This document shows positions 23,655 to 29,818 of a DNA stretch of 29,818 nt, in pieces. Position 1 is the first letter of the stretch. Every line of letters begins with the position of its first letter. A program made the position numbers and the translations under genes. The notes below the pieces were generated by a model, which saw only the letters and a list, made by a program, of their open reading frames with translations, had not been told where the DNA came from and searched no databases. The stretch is from Spirochaetales bacterium (GTDB taxonomy: Bacteria > Spirochaetota > Spirochaetia > DSM-27196 > SLAA01), in NCBI GenBank assembly GCA_007126415.1, contig SLBH01000219.1, positions 1-29,818 on the forward strand. Reading direction: 5' to 3'.

Positions 23655-24734
23655 ATGACCGAATCTGCTGTTACCGCTGAACGAGCGCAGATCATTCGAG
23701 CAGTTTTCCCGCAAGGTCTGCCGGAGCTCTGGTGTCCGTTGCTTACGCATTACCGCGACGAGAACGCGACACCTGATCTCACGCGTATCAAGGCGCATCT
23801 CGCGCACCTGTCGCCGTTTGTGAAAGCCTTCCTCGCCCCGGGCTCAACCGGAGACGGGTGGGAGATGTCGGCGGGCCTACAACGTGAGCTCGTACACGCG
23901 TTACTCGAGATCGCGGAGGAGCTCGAGCTGTGGATCATGATCGGGGTGTTGCGCACCGAGCCCGGCGCCGCACGCGAAGCGATGCTCGAGATGACGAGCG
24001 AGCTGCTCGGCGGACGCACGCCGGATGACCCGCGCGCTTGCGCACGCGCACTCGCCGAGCGGCGCGTCTGCGGGTTCACCGTGACGCCTCCCCGCGGCGC
24101 GACGCTCACCGAACGGCAGATTCACGCCGAGCTCGCCGCGGTGGCCGAACTCGGTCTGCCGGTCGCGTTCTATCAACTGCCGCAGATAACCGAGAACGAG
24201 GTGACGCCCGCATCGATCGCAGGCTTAGCGGCCGAGCACCCCAACTTCTACCTGTTTAAGGATACCAGCGGCGGCGACCGTGTAGCGCTCGCCGAGCAAG
24301 ACGGAGATCAGGACTACGGAAATCTGTTTCTCGTGCGCGGCGCCGAGCTGGAGTATGCGTCCTGGCACCGCGCCGCCGATGGGCCGTACGACGGATTCCT
24401 GCTCTCGACGATGAACTGTTTCGCCCCGATGTTTGCCGAGATGCTCGCCGAGCTCAAGGCCGGCCGGCGTGCCGCAGCCGAGTCTATCTCGGCTCGCGTA
24501 TCGGCGGTCGCGGAAGAGCTGTTCGGCGCCGCAGCTCAACTACCGTACGGCAACCCGTTCTCGAACGCCAACCGCGCCATCGACCACGTCTTCGCCTACG
24601 GGACCGAGCGTGCTACAACGCTAAAGCCGCCGCTTACGATCTCCGGGAACCGGCTGCCGCGCGAGCTCATCGCCCACGCGGCGGACGCCTTGGGGCGCAA
24701 TCACCTGGTACCGGAAAACGGCTACCTTCCCTAA
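23655..24734 (+). CDS. DHDPS / N-acetylneuraminate lyase family class I aldolase
   Basis: A 359-residue cytoplasmic enzyme of the DapA/NanA (TIM-barrel, Schiff-base) family. Lys202 in FYLFKDTSGGD is the expected Schiff-base lysine, Tyr173 in VAFYQLPQ the expected catalytic tyrosine, and GSTGDGWEMS (63-72) takes the place of the GTTGE phosphate/carboxylate loop. It is about 60 residues longer than DapA (~290) and its glycine loop differs, so it is unlikely to be the lysine-pathway enzyme itself. More likely it acts on another 2-keto acid, in sugar-acid or related catabolism. The start is ATG 23655 with AGGAGGA about 6 nt upstream. A 1-nt gap from the papain-like gene suggests translational coupling, though one product is exported and the other is not. 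Confidence 0.85.
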   Translation: MTESAVTAERAQIIRAVFPQGLPELWCPLLTHYRDENATPDLTRIKAHLAHLSPFVKAFLAPGSTGDGWEMSAGLQRELVHALLEIAEELELWIMIGVLRTEPGAAREAMLEMTSELLGGRTPDDPRACARALAERRVCGFTVTPPRGATLTERQIHAELAAVAELGLPVAFYQLPQITENEVTPASIAGLAAEHPNFYLFKDTSGGDRVALAEQDGDQDYGNLFLVRGAELEYASWHRAADGPYDGFLLSTMNCFAPMFAEMLAELKAGRRAAAESISARVSAVAEELFGAAAQLPYGNPFSNANRAIDHVFAYGTERATTLKPPLTISGNRLPRELIAHAADALGRNHLVPENGYLP

Positions 24735-24776
24735 AGGGCGGCAGCGCGTCCAAAGGGGCGGTGCGCCCGAGGCGGC

Positions 24777-24802
24777 GCTTGAGCGCGTATGCTTGAGCGC
24801 GT
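24777..24802. repeat. 12-bp direct repeat, GCTTGAGCGCGT
   Basis: Two exact copies (24777-24788 and 24791-24802) with 2 nt between, in the short gap between convergent genes. Confidence 0.7.
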
Positions 24803-24819
24803 GCGCCTCCTTTAGGCGC
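24803..24819. terminator. Possible small hairpin between convergent genes
   Basis: GCGCCT, loop CCTTT, AGGCGC: a 6-bp GC-rich stem between the aldolase stop and the gpmI stop. No U-tract, so it is weak. Confidence 0.35.
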
Positions 24820-24836
24820 TTAGGCGTCTAGGCGCG
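24813..24836. repeat. Three 8-bp units (TAGGCGNN) at the gpmI stop
   Basis: TAGGCGCT, TAGGCGTC, TAGGCGCG in tandem. The stop codon of gpmI (24830-24828 on the minus strand) lies inside the third unit. Confidence 0.55.
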
Positions 24837-26477
24837 AAGTAACGACTCGCCGGTCATCTCGGACGGCTTTTCGAGGTTCATGAGATCCAGCACCGTCGGG
24901 AAAACATCGGCGAGCCGACCGTCGGACCGTAGCGCCTTGGAGGGTGTCTCGAGACTACCGCTTGCGTGCGTGGTGCGCTCGGGGTCCACGATGATGCAGT
25001 CTACGTCATAGAGTGTGTGGGCGGTATGCGCGCTGTTGTTCGTTGAGTCCCAGAGCTGCTCTGAGTTTCCGTGATCTGCGGTAACGATCAGCTTACCGCC
25101 GCGCGCGAGCGTAGCCTCCACGATCCGTTCCACGCAGGCGTCTACCGCCTCGCAGGCTTTGATCGCGGCGTCCAGCTTACCGGTGTGGCCCACCATATCA
25201 CCGTTTGCGAAGTTCACCAAAATGAAGTCCTCGCAATCGGCGGCCTTGATGCGCGAGAGCACCACGTCGCGAACCTGCTCGGCGCTCATCTCGGGTTTGA
25301 GATCGTAGGTGCCGACCTGCGGCGACTGCGGCATCTCGCGCCCCTCACCTTCAAACGCCTCGTCGCGATAATCGTTGAAGAAGAACGTCACGTGTGGAAA
25401 CTTCTCGGTCTCGGCACAGCGAAACTGTCTCAGGCCGTTCGAGCTCAAGTACTCACCGGCGATGTTCTTCATCTTCGGCGGTTTCCGAAATGCAACGTCC
25501 ACCAACGAATTGAGTTCCTCTTCGTACGCGGTCATCGTCACCCAGTAGAGGTCCAGCTTCGGGCCGCGGTCGAAACCGCGCTCGCCGGTGTCGGGCGAAG
25601 GCTTAACCTTGCCGTAGAACTCCGGCATCGCGAACGCGCGCACGATTTCGCGCGGGCGGTCGCCGCGATAGTTGAAGAAGATCGCGGTGTCACCGTCGCT
25701 CATCCGCGTCTCACGCCAGTCTGAGCCCACGCAGCGCGGTGTGATGAACTCATCACCGTTCTGGCTGTCGTTTGTGGGGTTGTCGTAGTAGGCCTGAAGC
25801 GCCTCGGTTGCGCTCGCAAAGGTCTCGACCTCGCCGGCGCGACCGGTCAGCACGTCGTAGGCAAGCTTCACGCGCTCCCACCGGTTGTCGCGGTCCATCG
25901 CGTAGTAACGGCCGGCAACCGAGGCAACGCGCCCCACCCCGATCTCGGCCATCTTATCCTCGATACGCCGAACGAACTCTATGCCGGTGTACGGGCCGGT
26001 ATCTCGACCGTCGGTGAACAGATGCACCGCCACCTTCTCGAGCCCGTTACGCTTGCAGAGTTCCAGACATCCGAACAGGTGTCCGAGCAACGAATGGACG
26101 CCGGCGTCCGATGCGAGTCCCATGAGATGTACCCAACCGTCGTTGCGTTTCGCGCGCTCCACACCGGCGAGCAGCGCCTCGTTCTCGAAGAACTCCCCCG
26201 AGCGGATTGCTTTCGTGATCCGCACCGAGTCTTGGTTGACGATACGCCCGGCCCCGAGATTCTGATGCCCAACTTCGGAGTTTCCCATGGTACCTTCGGG
26301 AAGCCCCACGTCTTCGCCGGAGGTGTGAATTGTGGTCCACGGATACTCGGCCAGCAAACGGTCGTTGCACGGCGTGTTTGCTATCTTGACGGCGTTATAC
26401 GCGTCGTGCTCCGGGTTGGGATTGCGCCCCCAACCGTCACGGACGATCAGCACTATCGGTTTCGCTCGTTCGCTCAT
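24828..26477 (-). CDS. gpmI: 2,3-bisphosphoglycerate-independent phosphoglycerate mutase
   Basis: A 549-residue glycolytic enzyme that interconverts 3- and 2-phosphoglycerate, with two Mn ions and a phosphoserine intermediate. The alkaline-phosphatase-like fold is clear: IVRDGWG at the N-terminus (Asp14, metal), GTMGNSEVGHQNLGAGR with the nucleophile Ser67, LFTDGRDT and GRYYAMDRDNRWERVKLAYD in the phosphotransferase domain, NYRGDRPREI (substrate binding), and NFANGDMVGHTGK and VTADHGNSEQ (metal ligands). It is slightly longer than the usual ~510. AGGAGA lies 8 nt before the ATG. It has its own promoter candidate and is separated from the acyl-CoA synthetase by 211 bp, so it is probably monocistronic. 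Confidence 0.96.
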   Translation of the reverse strand: MSERAKPIVLIVRDGWGRNPNPEHDAYNAVKIANTPCNDRLLAEYPWTTIHTSGEDVGLPEGTMGNSEVGHQNLGAGRIVNQDSVRITKAIRSGEFFENEALLAGVERAKRNDGWVHLMGLASDAGVHSLLGHLFGCLELCKRNGLEKVAVHLFTDGRDTGPYTGIEFVRRIEDKMAEIGVGRVASVAGRYYAMDRDNRWERVKLAYDVLTGRAGEVETFASATEALQAYYDNPTNDSQNGDEFITPRCVGSDWRETRMSDGDTAIFFNYRGDRPREIVRAFAMPEFYGKVKPSPDTGERGFDRGPKLDLYWVTMTAYEEELNSLVDVAFRKPPKMKNIAGEYLSSNGLRQFRCAETEKFPHVTFFFNDYRDEAFEGEGREMPQSPQVGTYDLKPEMSAEQVRDVVLSRIKAADCEDFILVNFANGDMVGHTGKLDAAIKACEAVDACVERIVEATLARGGKLIVTADHGNSEQLWDSTNNSAHTAHTLYDVDCIIVDPERTTHASGSLETPSKALRSDGRLADVFPTVLDLMNLEKPSEMTGESLLRA

Positions 26478-26519
26478 TCTGTCGTATCTCCTGTGTTTGC
26501 GTTGTCGCAGAGTGATTCA

Positions 26520-26548
26520 ATATTATTAGAACTATTTCCGATGCGCAA
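26520..26548 (-). promoter_or_regulatory. Promoter candidate for gpmI
   Basis: On the minus strand: TTGCGC (26548-26543), 17-bp spacer, TAATAT (26525-26520). The region is clearly AT-rich compared with its surroundings, and a leader of about 35 nt follows. Confidence 0.45.
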
Positions 26549-26611
26549 GCCGACGGCCGATCGACACCGCTCGAATTAGCAACGCACAGATCACCGCCGC
26601 ATTACAAGAGA

Positions 26612-26635
26612 TCGATGCACGCCTCGATGCACGCC
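26612..26635. repeat. Two exact 12-bp tandem units
   Basis: TCGATGCACGCC twice in the non-coding gap between gpmI and the acyl-CoA synthetase gene. Confidence 0.75.
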
Positions 26636-26646
26636 CAACATTCGGG

Positions 26647-26674
26647 CCCCGCTCCGGGAACCCCGCTCCGAGAA
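26647..26674. repeat. Two 14-bp tandem units, one mismatch
   Basis: CCCCGCTCCGGGAA followed by CCCCGCTCCGAGAA, about 15-40 bp downstream of the acyl-CoA synthetase stop. No terminator hairpin with a U-tract was found there. Confidence 0.7.
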
Positions 26675-26688
26675 CCTTGCGCGGATAC

Positions 26689-28428
26689 TCAGTTCTCTTT
26701 TTTATTACGCGGGCCCAGGTGCGTGTACAGGAAGCGCTTGATCTTCTGTGTTGGAGTCTTCTCGAACGGCTCCCACTCAAGGATCATGCGACTGAGACGG
26801 GCGAACTGCCCGAGCTGTTGATTCACCTGCTTGCGCAAACCGTCGAGAATCTCATCGGCCCGCTTCTGAATCGCGGCGACGTTTTCCTCACTCAGCCCGA
26901 GATGCTCGCGCAGTTTGTCGAAGTTTACGTGCACGCGCGCAACAAGCTGACCTTTCCATTGGAACACCAGCGACTCAACCACGAGCTCGTTCTGGTTAAT
27001 GGCGGATTCAATGTCCTCGGGATAGATATTCTCACCGCTCGGACCCAGGATCATGTTCTTGAGCCGCCCTCGAATGTAGAGATAGCCGTCTTTGTCGAAC
27101 GCTCCGAGATCGCCGGTGCGAAACCACCCGTCTTCCGTGAAGACCTCGCGGGTCGCCTCCTCGTTGCGATAGTATCCCTGCATGACGCTGGGACCGCGCA
27201 CTTGTATCTCGCCGTTCTCGCCGTCTCCGGCGCCGTGGTCGATCCTGACCTCAACACCCTCTACCGGCGGACCGGTTGAGCGAGGGCGCGTATCGGGAGC
27301 GCCGGTTCCGGCTACCAACGGCGAGGTCTCGGTCAGGCCGTATCCAATAGCGTACGGAAACTTTCCTTCACGCAGGAAGCGCTCGGCCTGCGGCGACAAC
27401 GGTGCGCCTCCGATTCCGAAGAAGCTCAAACACCCGCCGAAGGTCTCATAGACTTTGCGTCCGGCGGCGCGATGCACGAAACGACGAAACGGCGCGAGTT
27501 TTGCGAGAACGCGGGTAAGCGCGTTCTTGTTGAAGACCGGCGCCACCCGTGATTGATAAATCTTCTCGATAATCAACGGTACGCTCAGCATAGTTGTGGG
27601 GCGAACCTGCTTGAGCGCCGGTAGCAGTACCGAGAGCGTCGGTGGCTTGCCGAGGTACTGCACACTCGACCCGGTAGAGAGCGGGATCAGAAAACCGAGC
27701 GTGCACTCGTAGGTATGCGCAAGCGGAAGAATCGACAGAAAGCGCGACTCAGGCGTGAGCCCGGCAAGCGGCCGTGCCGCCAGAACGTTCTGCACCAGGT
27801 TGCGATGCGTGAGCATCACGCCCTTCGGCTGCCCGGTTGTTCCGGATGTATAGAGAATCGCGGCCAGGTCCTCTTCCGCCGGCCGATACTCGGCCGCGCT
27901 CGCGTCCTTCTCGCGACCGAACAACCCGGTGGCGGGTCCCGAGGGCGCGCCTTCCTCCGGTAGCTTATCTAACGCGGTAGCCGCTGCAACGAACTGCAGG
28001 TCGTCGACCAGAAGCACAAGCGAGGTAGCGCGATAGTCGGCAACCTTTGGATAGTGCCCGCGCGACACGCAGAGCACCGAGACATCGGCATGATCGAGTA
28101 TCCGCGCGATCTCGGCCGGCGAGAAGTCGGGCAGGATTGGGACGATTACGGCGCCCATCCCGGTAGCCGCGAGATAACAAACACCCCAGTTCGGGCGATT
28201 TTCGCCCAGTAAGGCAACCCGATCTCCGGCGGCTACTCCCCGCGAAGCAAATGCTTGCTGAAGCCGCTCGACCTTATCGCCGAGTTCCCGGTAGGTATCG
28301 GCGTGGTCTCCAAACAGACCGAGCCCCGGACGGTCGGGAAAGCGCTCCACGCTTTGCTCGAGCAGCTCGCGCAGCGTTGAAAACGAGGTTTGGTCGGTTG
28401 TGGTTTCGGACTCTACTTTGTTCTTCAT
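26689..28428 (-). CDS. Long-chain fatty acid--CoA ligase (AMP-binding family)
   Basis: A 579-residue adenylate-forming enzyme that activates a carboxylic acid, probably a long-chain fatty acid, to its CoA thioester. Motifs appear in order: the P-loop YTSGTTGQPKG (193-203), the Thr-Glu motif GYGLTETSP (362-370), GWFRTGDLG with the ribose-binding Asp, GRLKNMI at the hinge, and the C-terminal lysine in TPTQKIKRFLY. Length and hinge fit FadD-like long-chain synthetases (AMP-forming), the group also called FAA1-like. There is no membrane segment; such enzymes usually associate peripherally with the membrane. There is no Shine-Dalgarno. TATACT with an extended TG ends 8 nt before the ATG, so the message may be leaderless. 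The gene stands between gpmI and the MFS transporter with gaps on both sides. Confidence 0.92.
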   Translation of the reverse strand: MKNKVESETTTDQTSFSTLRELLEQSVERFPDRPGLGLFGDHADTYRELGDKVERLQQAFASRGVAAGDRVALLGENRPNWGVCYLAATGMGAVIVPILPDFSPAEIARILDHADVSVLCVSRGHYPKVADYRATSLVLLVDDLQFVAAATALDKLPEEGAPSGPATGLFGREKDASAAEYRPAEEDLAAILYTSGTTGQPKGVMLTHRNLVQNVLAARPLAGLTPESRFLSILPLAHTYECTLGFLIPLSTGSSVQYLGKPPTLSVLLPALKQVRPTTMLSVPLIIEKIYQSRVAPVFNKNALTRVLAKLAPFRRFVHRAAGRKVYETFGGCLSFFGIGGAPLSPQAERFLREGKFPYAIGYGLTETSPLVAGTGAPDTRPRSTGPPVEGVEVRIDHGAGDGENGEIQVRGPSVMQGYYRNEEATREVFTEDGWFRTGDLGAFDKDGYLYIRGRLKNMILGPSGENIYPEDIESAINQNELVVESLVFQWKGQLVARVHVNFDKLREHLGLSEENVAAIQKRADEILDGLRKQVNQQLGQFARLSRMILEWEPFEKTPTQKIKRFLYTHLGPRNKKEN

Positions 28429-28436
28429 TGCGTTCT

Positions 28437-28465
28437 AGTATAACACGACTCGCTCGCCCTGCCGA
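28437..28465 (-). promoter_or_regulatory. Promoter of the acyl-CoA synthetase gene, probably giving a leaderless message
   Basis: TCGGCA (28465-28460), 17-bp spacer, TG-T-TATACT (-10 at 28442-28437). The -10 ends 8 nt before the ATG at 28428, so transcription should begin at or a few bases before the start codon. Confidence 0.5.
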
Positions 28466-28498
28466 GTAGCAGCTGTTCGCTCTTTTGCCGTTCGCCCT

Positions 28499-29671
28499 TC
28501 ACGGTTTTTCCGCCCCTCTGAACGCCGCGCGGAGGGCCCATAGGCCGCCAACCGCGCCTGCAACGGCGAAGGTCCACCGCATACCGCCCGCACCGTGTAC
28601 GCTTCGCAGCACCAGCGGCGCCGCGGTCATACCGATGAACTTGAGCGTGTTAAACAGCGCCACGATCGACCCAGTCAGTTCGGCCGGGCCGGCGGTCGTA
28701 GCCCAGCTGAAGATCGCCGGCTGCACTACCCCCATGCCGATTCCGAACAGCGCCAGACTCACGACAACGCCGGGCGCGCCGGGCCAGAACGGCATCAACG
28801 CCAGACTCACGCCGATCGCAGTATAGCCGCAGACCAGTGTGAGACGGCGCCCAAGTCGCCGATTAAGACCCACCGCCCTTCCCGCAACCAGGGCCGCGAT
28901 CAGACCGTTGAGCGAAATCGCTGCGCCGGCAACGCTTACGCCGTAACCGTAGCGTGCCGCGATGAATAGCGGAACAAAAGTGACCATCGCATACAGCAGG
29001 AAAAAGGTTCCGAAGGAATGCAGGAACACCTCGCGCACCGCGGTACTGCCGAGGGCCTTGCCCAAACCGCGCAGATAGCTTGCGGTATGAGCACCGCTGC
29101 GGTCCGGAGCTGTTTCGGGGACAAGCACGACAAACGCTATCGCCAGAAGCGGCGAAAACCCATACACAAAGAAGGGATAGCGCCAGCTGAACTCGGCAAG
29201 CACCCCACCAAGCAACGGTATTACCACCGCCGCCACCGCGATCGTCGCGCTGAGATATCCCATGACCTTCAGACGCTTCTCACCTTGATACCAGTCACCG
29301 ATAACCGTCATCGCTACCGGTATCAGGCCGGCGATGCCGATGCCCTGCAGAAACCGAAACACCAGCAAGACCGCAAAGCTTGGGGCGGCGGTGCACAGAA
29401 GACCGAACACACCGTCGATTATCAGGCAAGCAACGCCGACCGGCTTGCGCCCGAGGACATCGAGGAGCAGCCCGGTGAACGGCAAGGTCGACGCAGCCGC
29501 GAGCGTATAGACGCTCAGAACCAGACCAACCGAGCTCTCCTGCACCCCAAACGGATCGATCAGCGCCGGAAGCGCGGGCGCGAGAAGTCCGCCTCCCATA
29601 ACACCGAAGCCGCCGATCAACAACAATGTGGCGACGCGCGCATGGTGAAATATACGCGACTGTGTTAGCAT
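28499..29671 (-). CDS. Major facilitator superfamily transporter
   Basis: A 390-residue inner-membrane protein with about 12 hydrophobic helices. Motif A of the MFS is present between helices 2 and 3 (GLLLDVLGRKPVG). FRFLQGIGIAGLIPVAMTVIGDW in helices 4-5 resembles drug:H+ antiporters of the 12-helix group, and a long central loop (PETAPDRSGAHT) divides the halves. It is probably a proton-coupled exporter; the substrate is unknown. The start is uncertain: ATG 29671 and ATG 29686 are both in frame and neither has a ribosome binding site. I prefer 29671, because the five residues added upstream (MLVCC) look non-native. It is divergent from the Pmp3-family gene, and an inverted repeat covers the start region. 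Confidence 0.85.
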   Translation of the reverse strand: MLTQSRIFHHARVATLLLIGGFGVMGGGLLAPALPALIDPFGVQESSVGLVLSVYTLAAASTLPFTGLLLDVLGRKPVGVACLIIDGVFGLLCTAAPSFAVLLVFRFLQGIGIAGLIPVAMTVIGDWYQGEKRLKVMGYLSATIAVAAVVIPLLGGVLAEFSWRYPFFVYGFSPLLAIAFVVLVPETAPDRSGAHTASYLRGLGKALGSTAVREVFLHSFGTFFLLYAMVTFVPLFIAARYGYGVSVAGAAISLNGLIAALVAGRAVGLNRRLGRRLTLVCGYTAIGVSLALMPFWPGAPGVVVSLALFGIGMGVVQPAIFSWATTAGPAELTGSIVALFNTLKFIGMTAAPLVLRSVHGAGGMRWTFAVAGAVGGLWALRAAFRGAEKP

Positions 29672-29679
29672 ACAACACA
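29661..29679. repeat. Inverted repeat TGTGTT-N7-AACACA in a divergent intergenic region
   Basis: Two perfect 6-bp arms with a 7-bp centre, overlapping the start of the MFS gene and 23 bp before the Pmp3-family ATG. The size fits an operator for a dimeric repressor, but no regulator gene is in the window. Confidence 0.4.
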
Positions 29680-29701
29680 CCAACATAGACGGGAGCTGCC
29701 C

Positions 29702-29818
29702 ATGACCGATCTTGTGAGAATCATTATCGCAATCATCCTTCCCCCACTCGGCGTGTTCTTAACCGTCGGCATCAAAGGCGCGTTCTGGATAAATATTATC
29801 CTGACGCTTCTCGGCTAC
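29702..29818 (+). CDS. Pmp3 / YqaE (UPF0057) family membrane peptide, truncated by window end
   Basis: The first 39 codons are visible. They encode two hydrophobic helices with the family signature IIAIILPPLGVFL in the first and FWINIILTLLGY in the second. Complete members are about 52-55 residues, so the last 13 or so lie outside. Family members are small membrane proteins linked in yeast and plants to salt and membrane-potential stress; the bacterial role is poorly defined. GGGAG lies 7 nt before the ATG. Confidence 0.9.
   Translation, partial: MTDLVRIIIAIILPPLGVFLTVGIKGAFWINIILTLLGY

Noticed and set aside
24735..24827. Mobile-element end or attachment site
   Set aside because: Short direct repeats are present, but there is no integrase, transposase or terminal inverted repeat anywhere in the window.

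Overview
The window is GC-rich (roughly 60% by eye), gene-dense DNA from a diderm bacterium. It has outer-membrane assembly genes (TamB and a lipidated TamA homologue), many signal peptides and lipoboxes, and no mobile elements, tRNA, rRNA or CRISPR that I could find. The lipoproteins start with Cys-Ser-Asn-Pro-Phe-Gly and carry beta-sandwich domains. With the other gene families present, this best fits a free-living member of the Spirochaetota. That assignment is an inference from style, not from a marker gene.

Layout. 1-2218 (minus, runs off the left edge): a secreted HEXXH zinc metallopeptidase joined to a probable beta-propeller. 2302-2787 (plus): a DinB-like protein. 2884-4761 (plus): a subtilase lipoprotein whose propeptide-like domain sits at the C-terminus. 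4782-7873 (minus): an operon of three paralogous, modular lipoproteins behind a near-consensus sigma-70 promoter. 8418-11263 (plus): a CrtI/carotenoid-isomerase-like FAD oxidoreductase followed by a CPA2-type cation/proton antiporter. 11506-12189 (plus): a PhoU-like DUF47 protein preceded by an 11-bp-period repeat that looks like a PHO box. 12368-13873 (plus): an acyl-CoA dehydrogenase, converging on a minus-strand block. That block reads tamB (to 17161), then a TamL-type lipoprotein (17158-14855), then a PAP2 phosphatase (14745-13930). Divergent from tamB are a secreted papain-like protein (22109-23653) and, 1 nt after it, a DHDPS/NAL-family aldolase (23655-24734). 24828-28428 (minus): phosphoglycerate mutase GpmI and a long-chain acyl-CoA synthetase. 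28499-29671 (minus): an MFS transporter. 29702-end (plus): a truncated Pmp3-family membrane peptide.

How the genes relate. The clearest functional unit is tamB-tamL(-PAP2), for transport of lipid or outer-membrane protein across the periplasm. The three-lipoprotein operon and the converging subtilase share the same sequence next to the lipidated cysteine, so they probably share sorting. The acyl-CoA dehydrogenase and the acyl-CoA synthetase both point to fatty-acid metabolism but lie in separate transcription units.

The points I would follow up are these. Several genes lack a Shine-Dalgarno but have a TATACT-like -10 box 7-8 nt before the start codon, so they may be leaderless. The subtilase has a C-terminal prodomain. 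The lipoprotein operon looks built from two exchangeable modules. The PHO-like box lies upstream of an orphan PhoU-like gene. tamB has no canonical start codon where its ribosome binding site says translation should begin.
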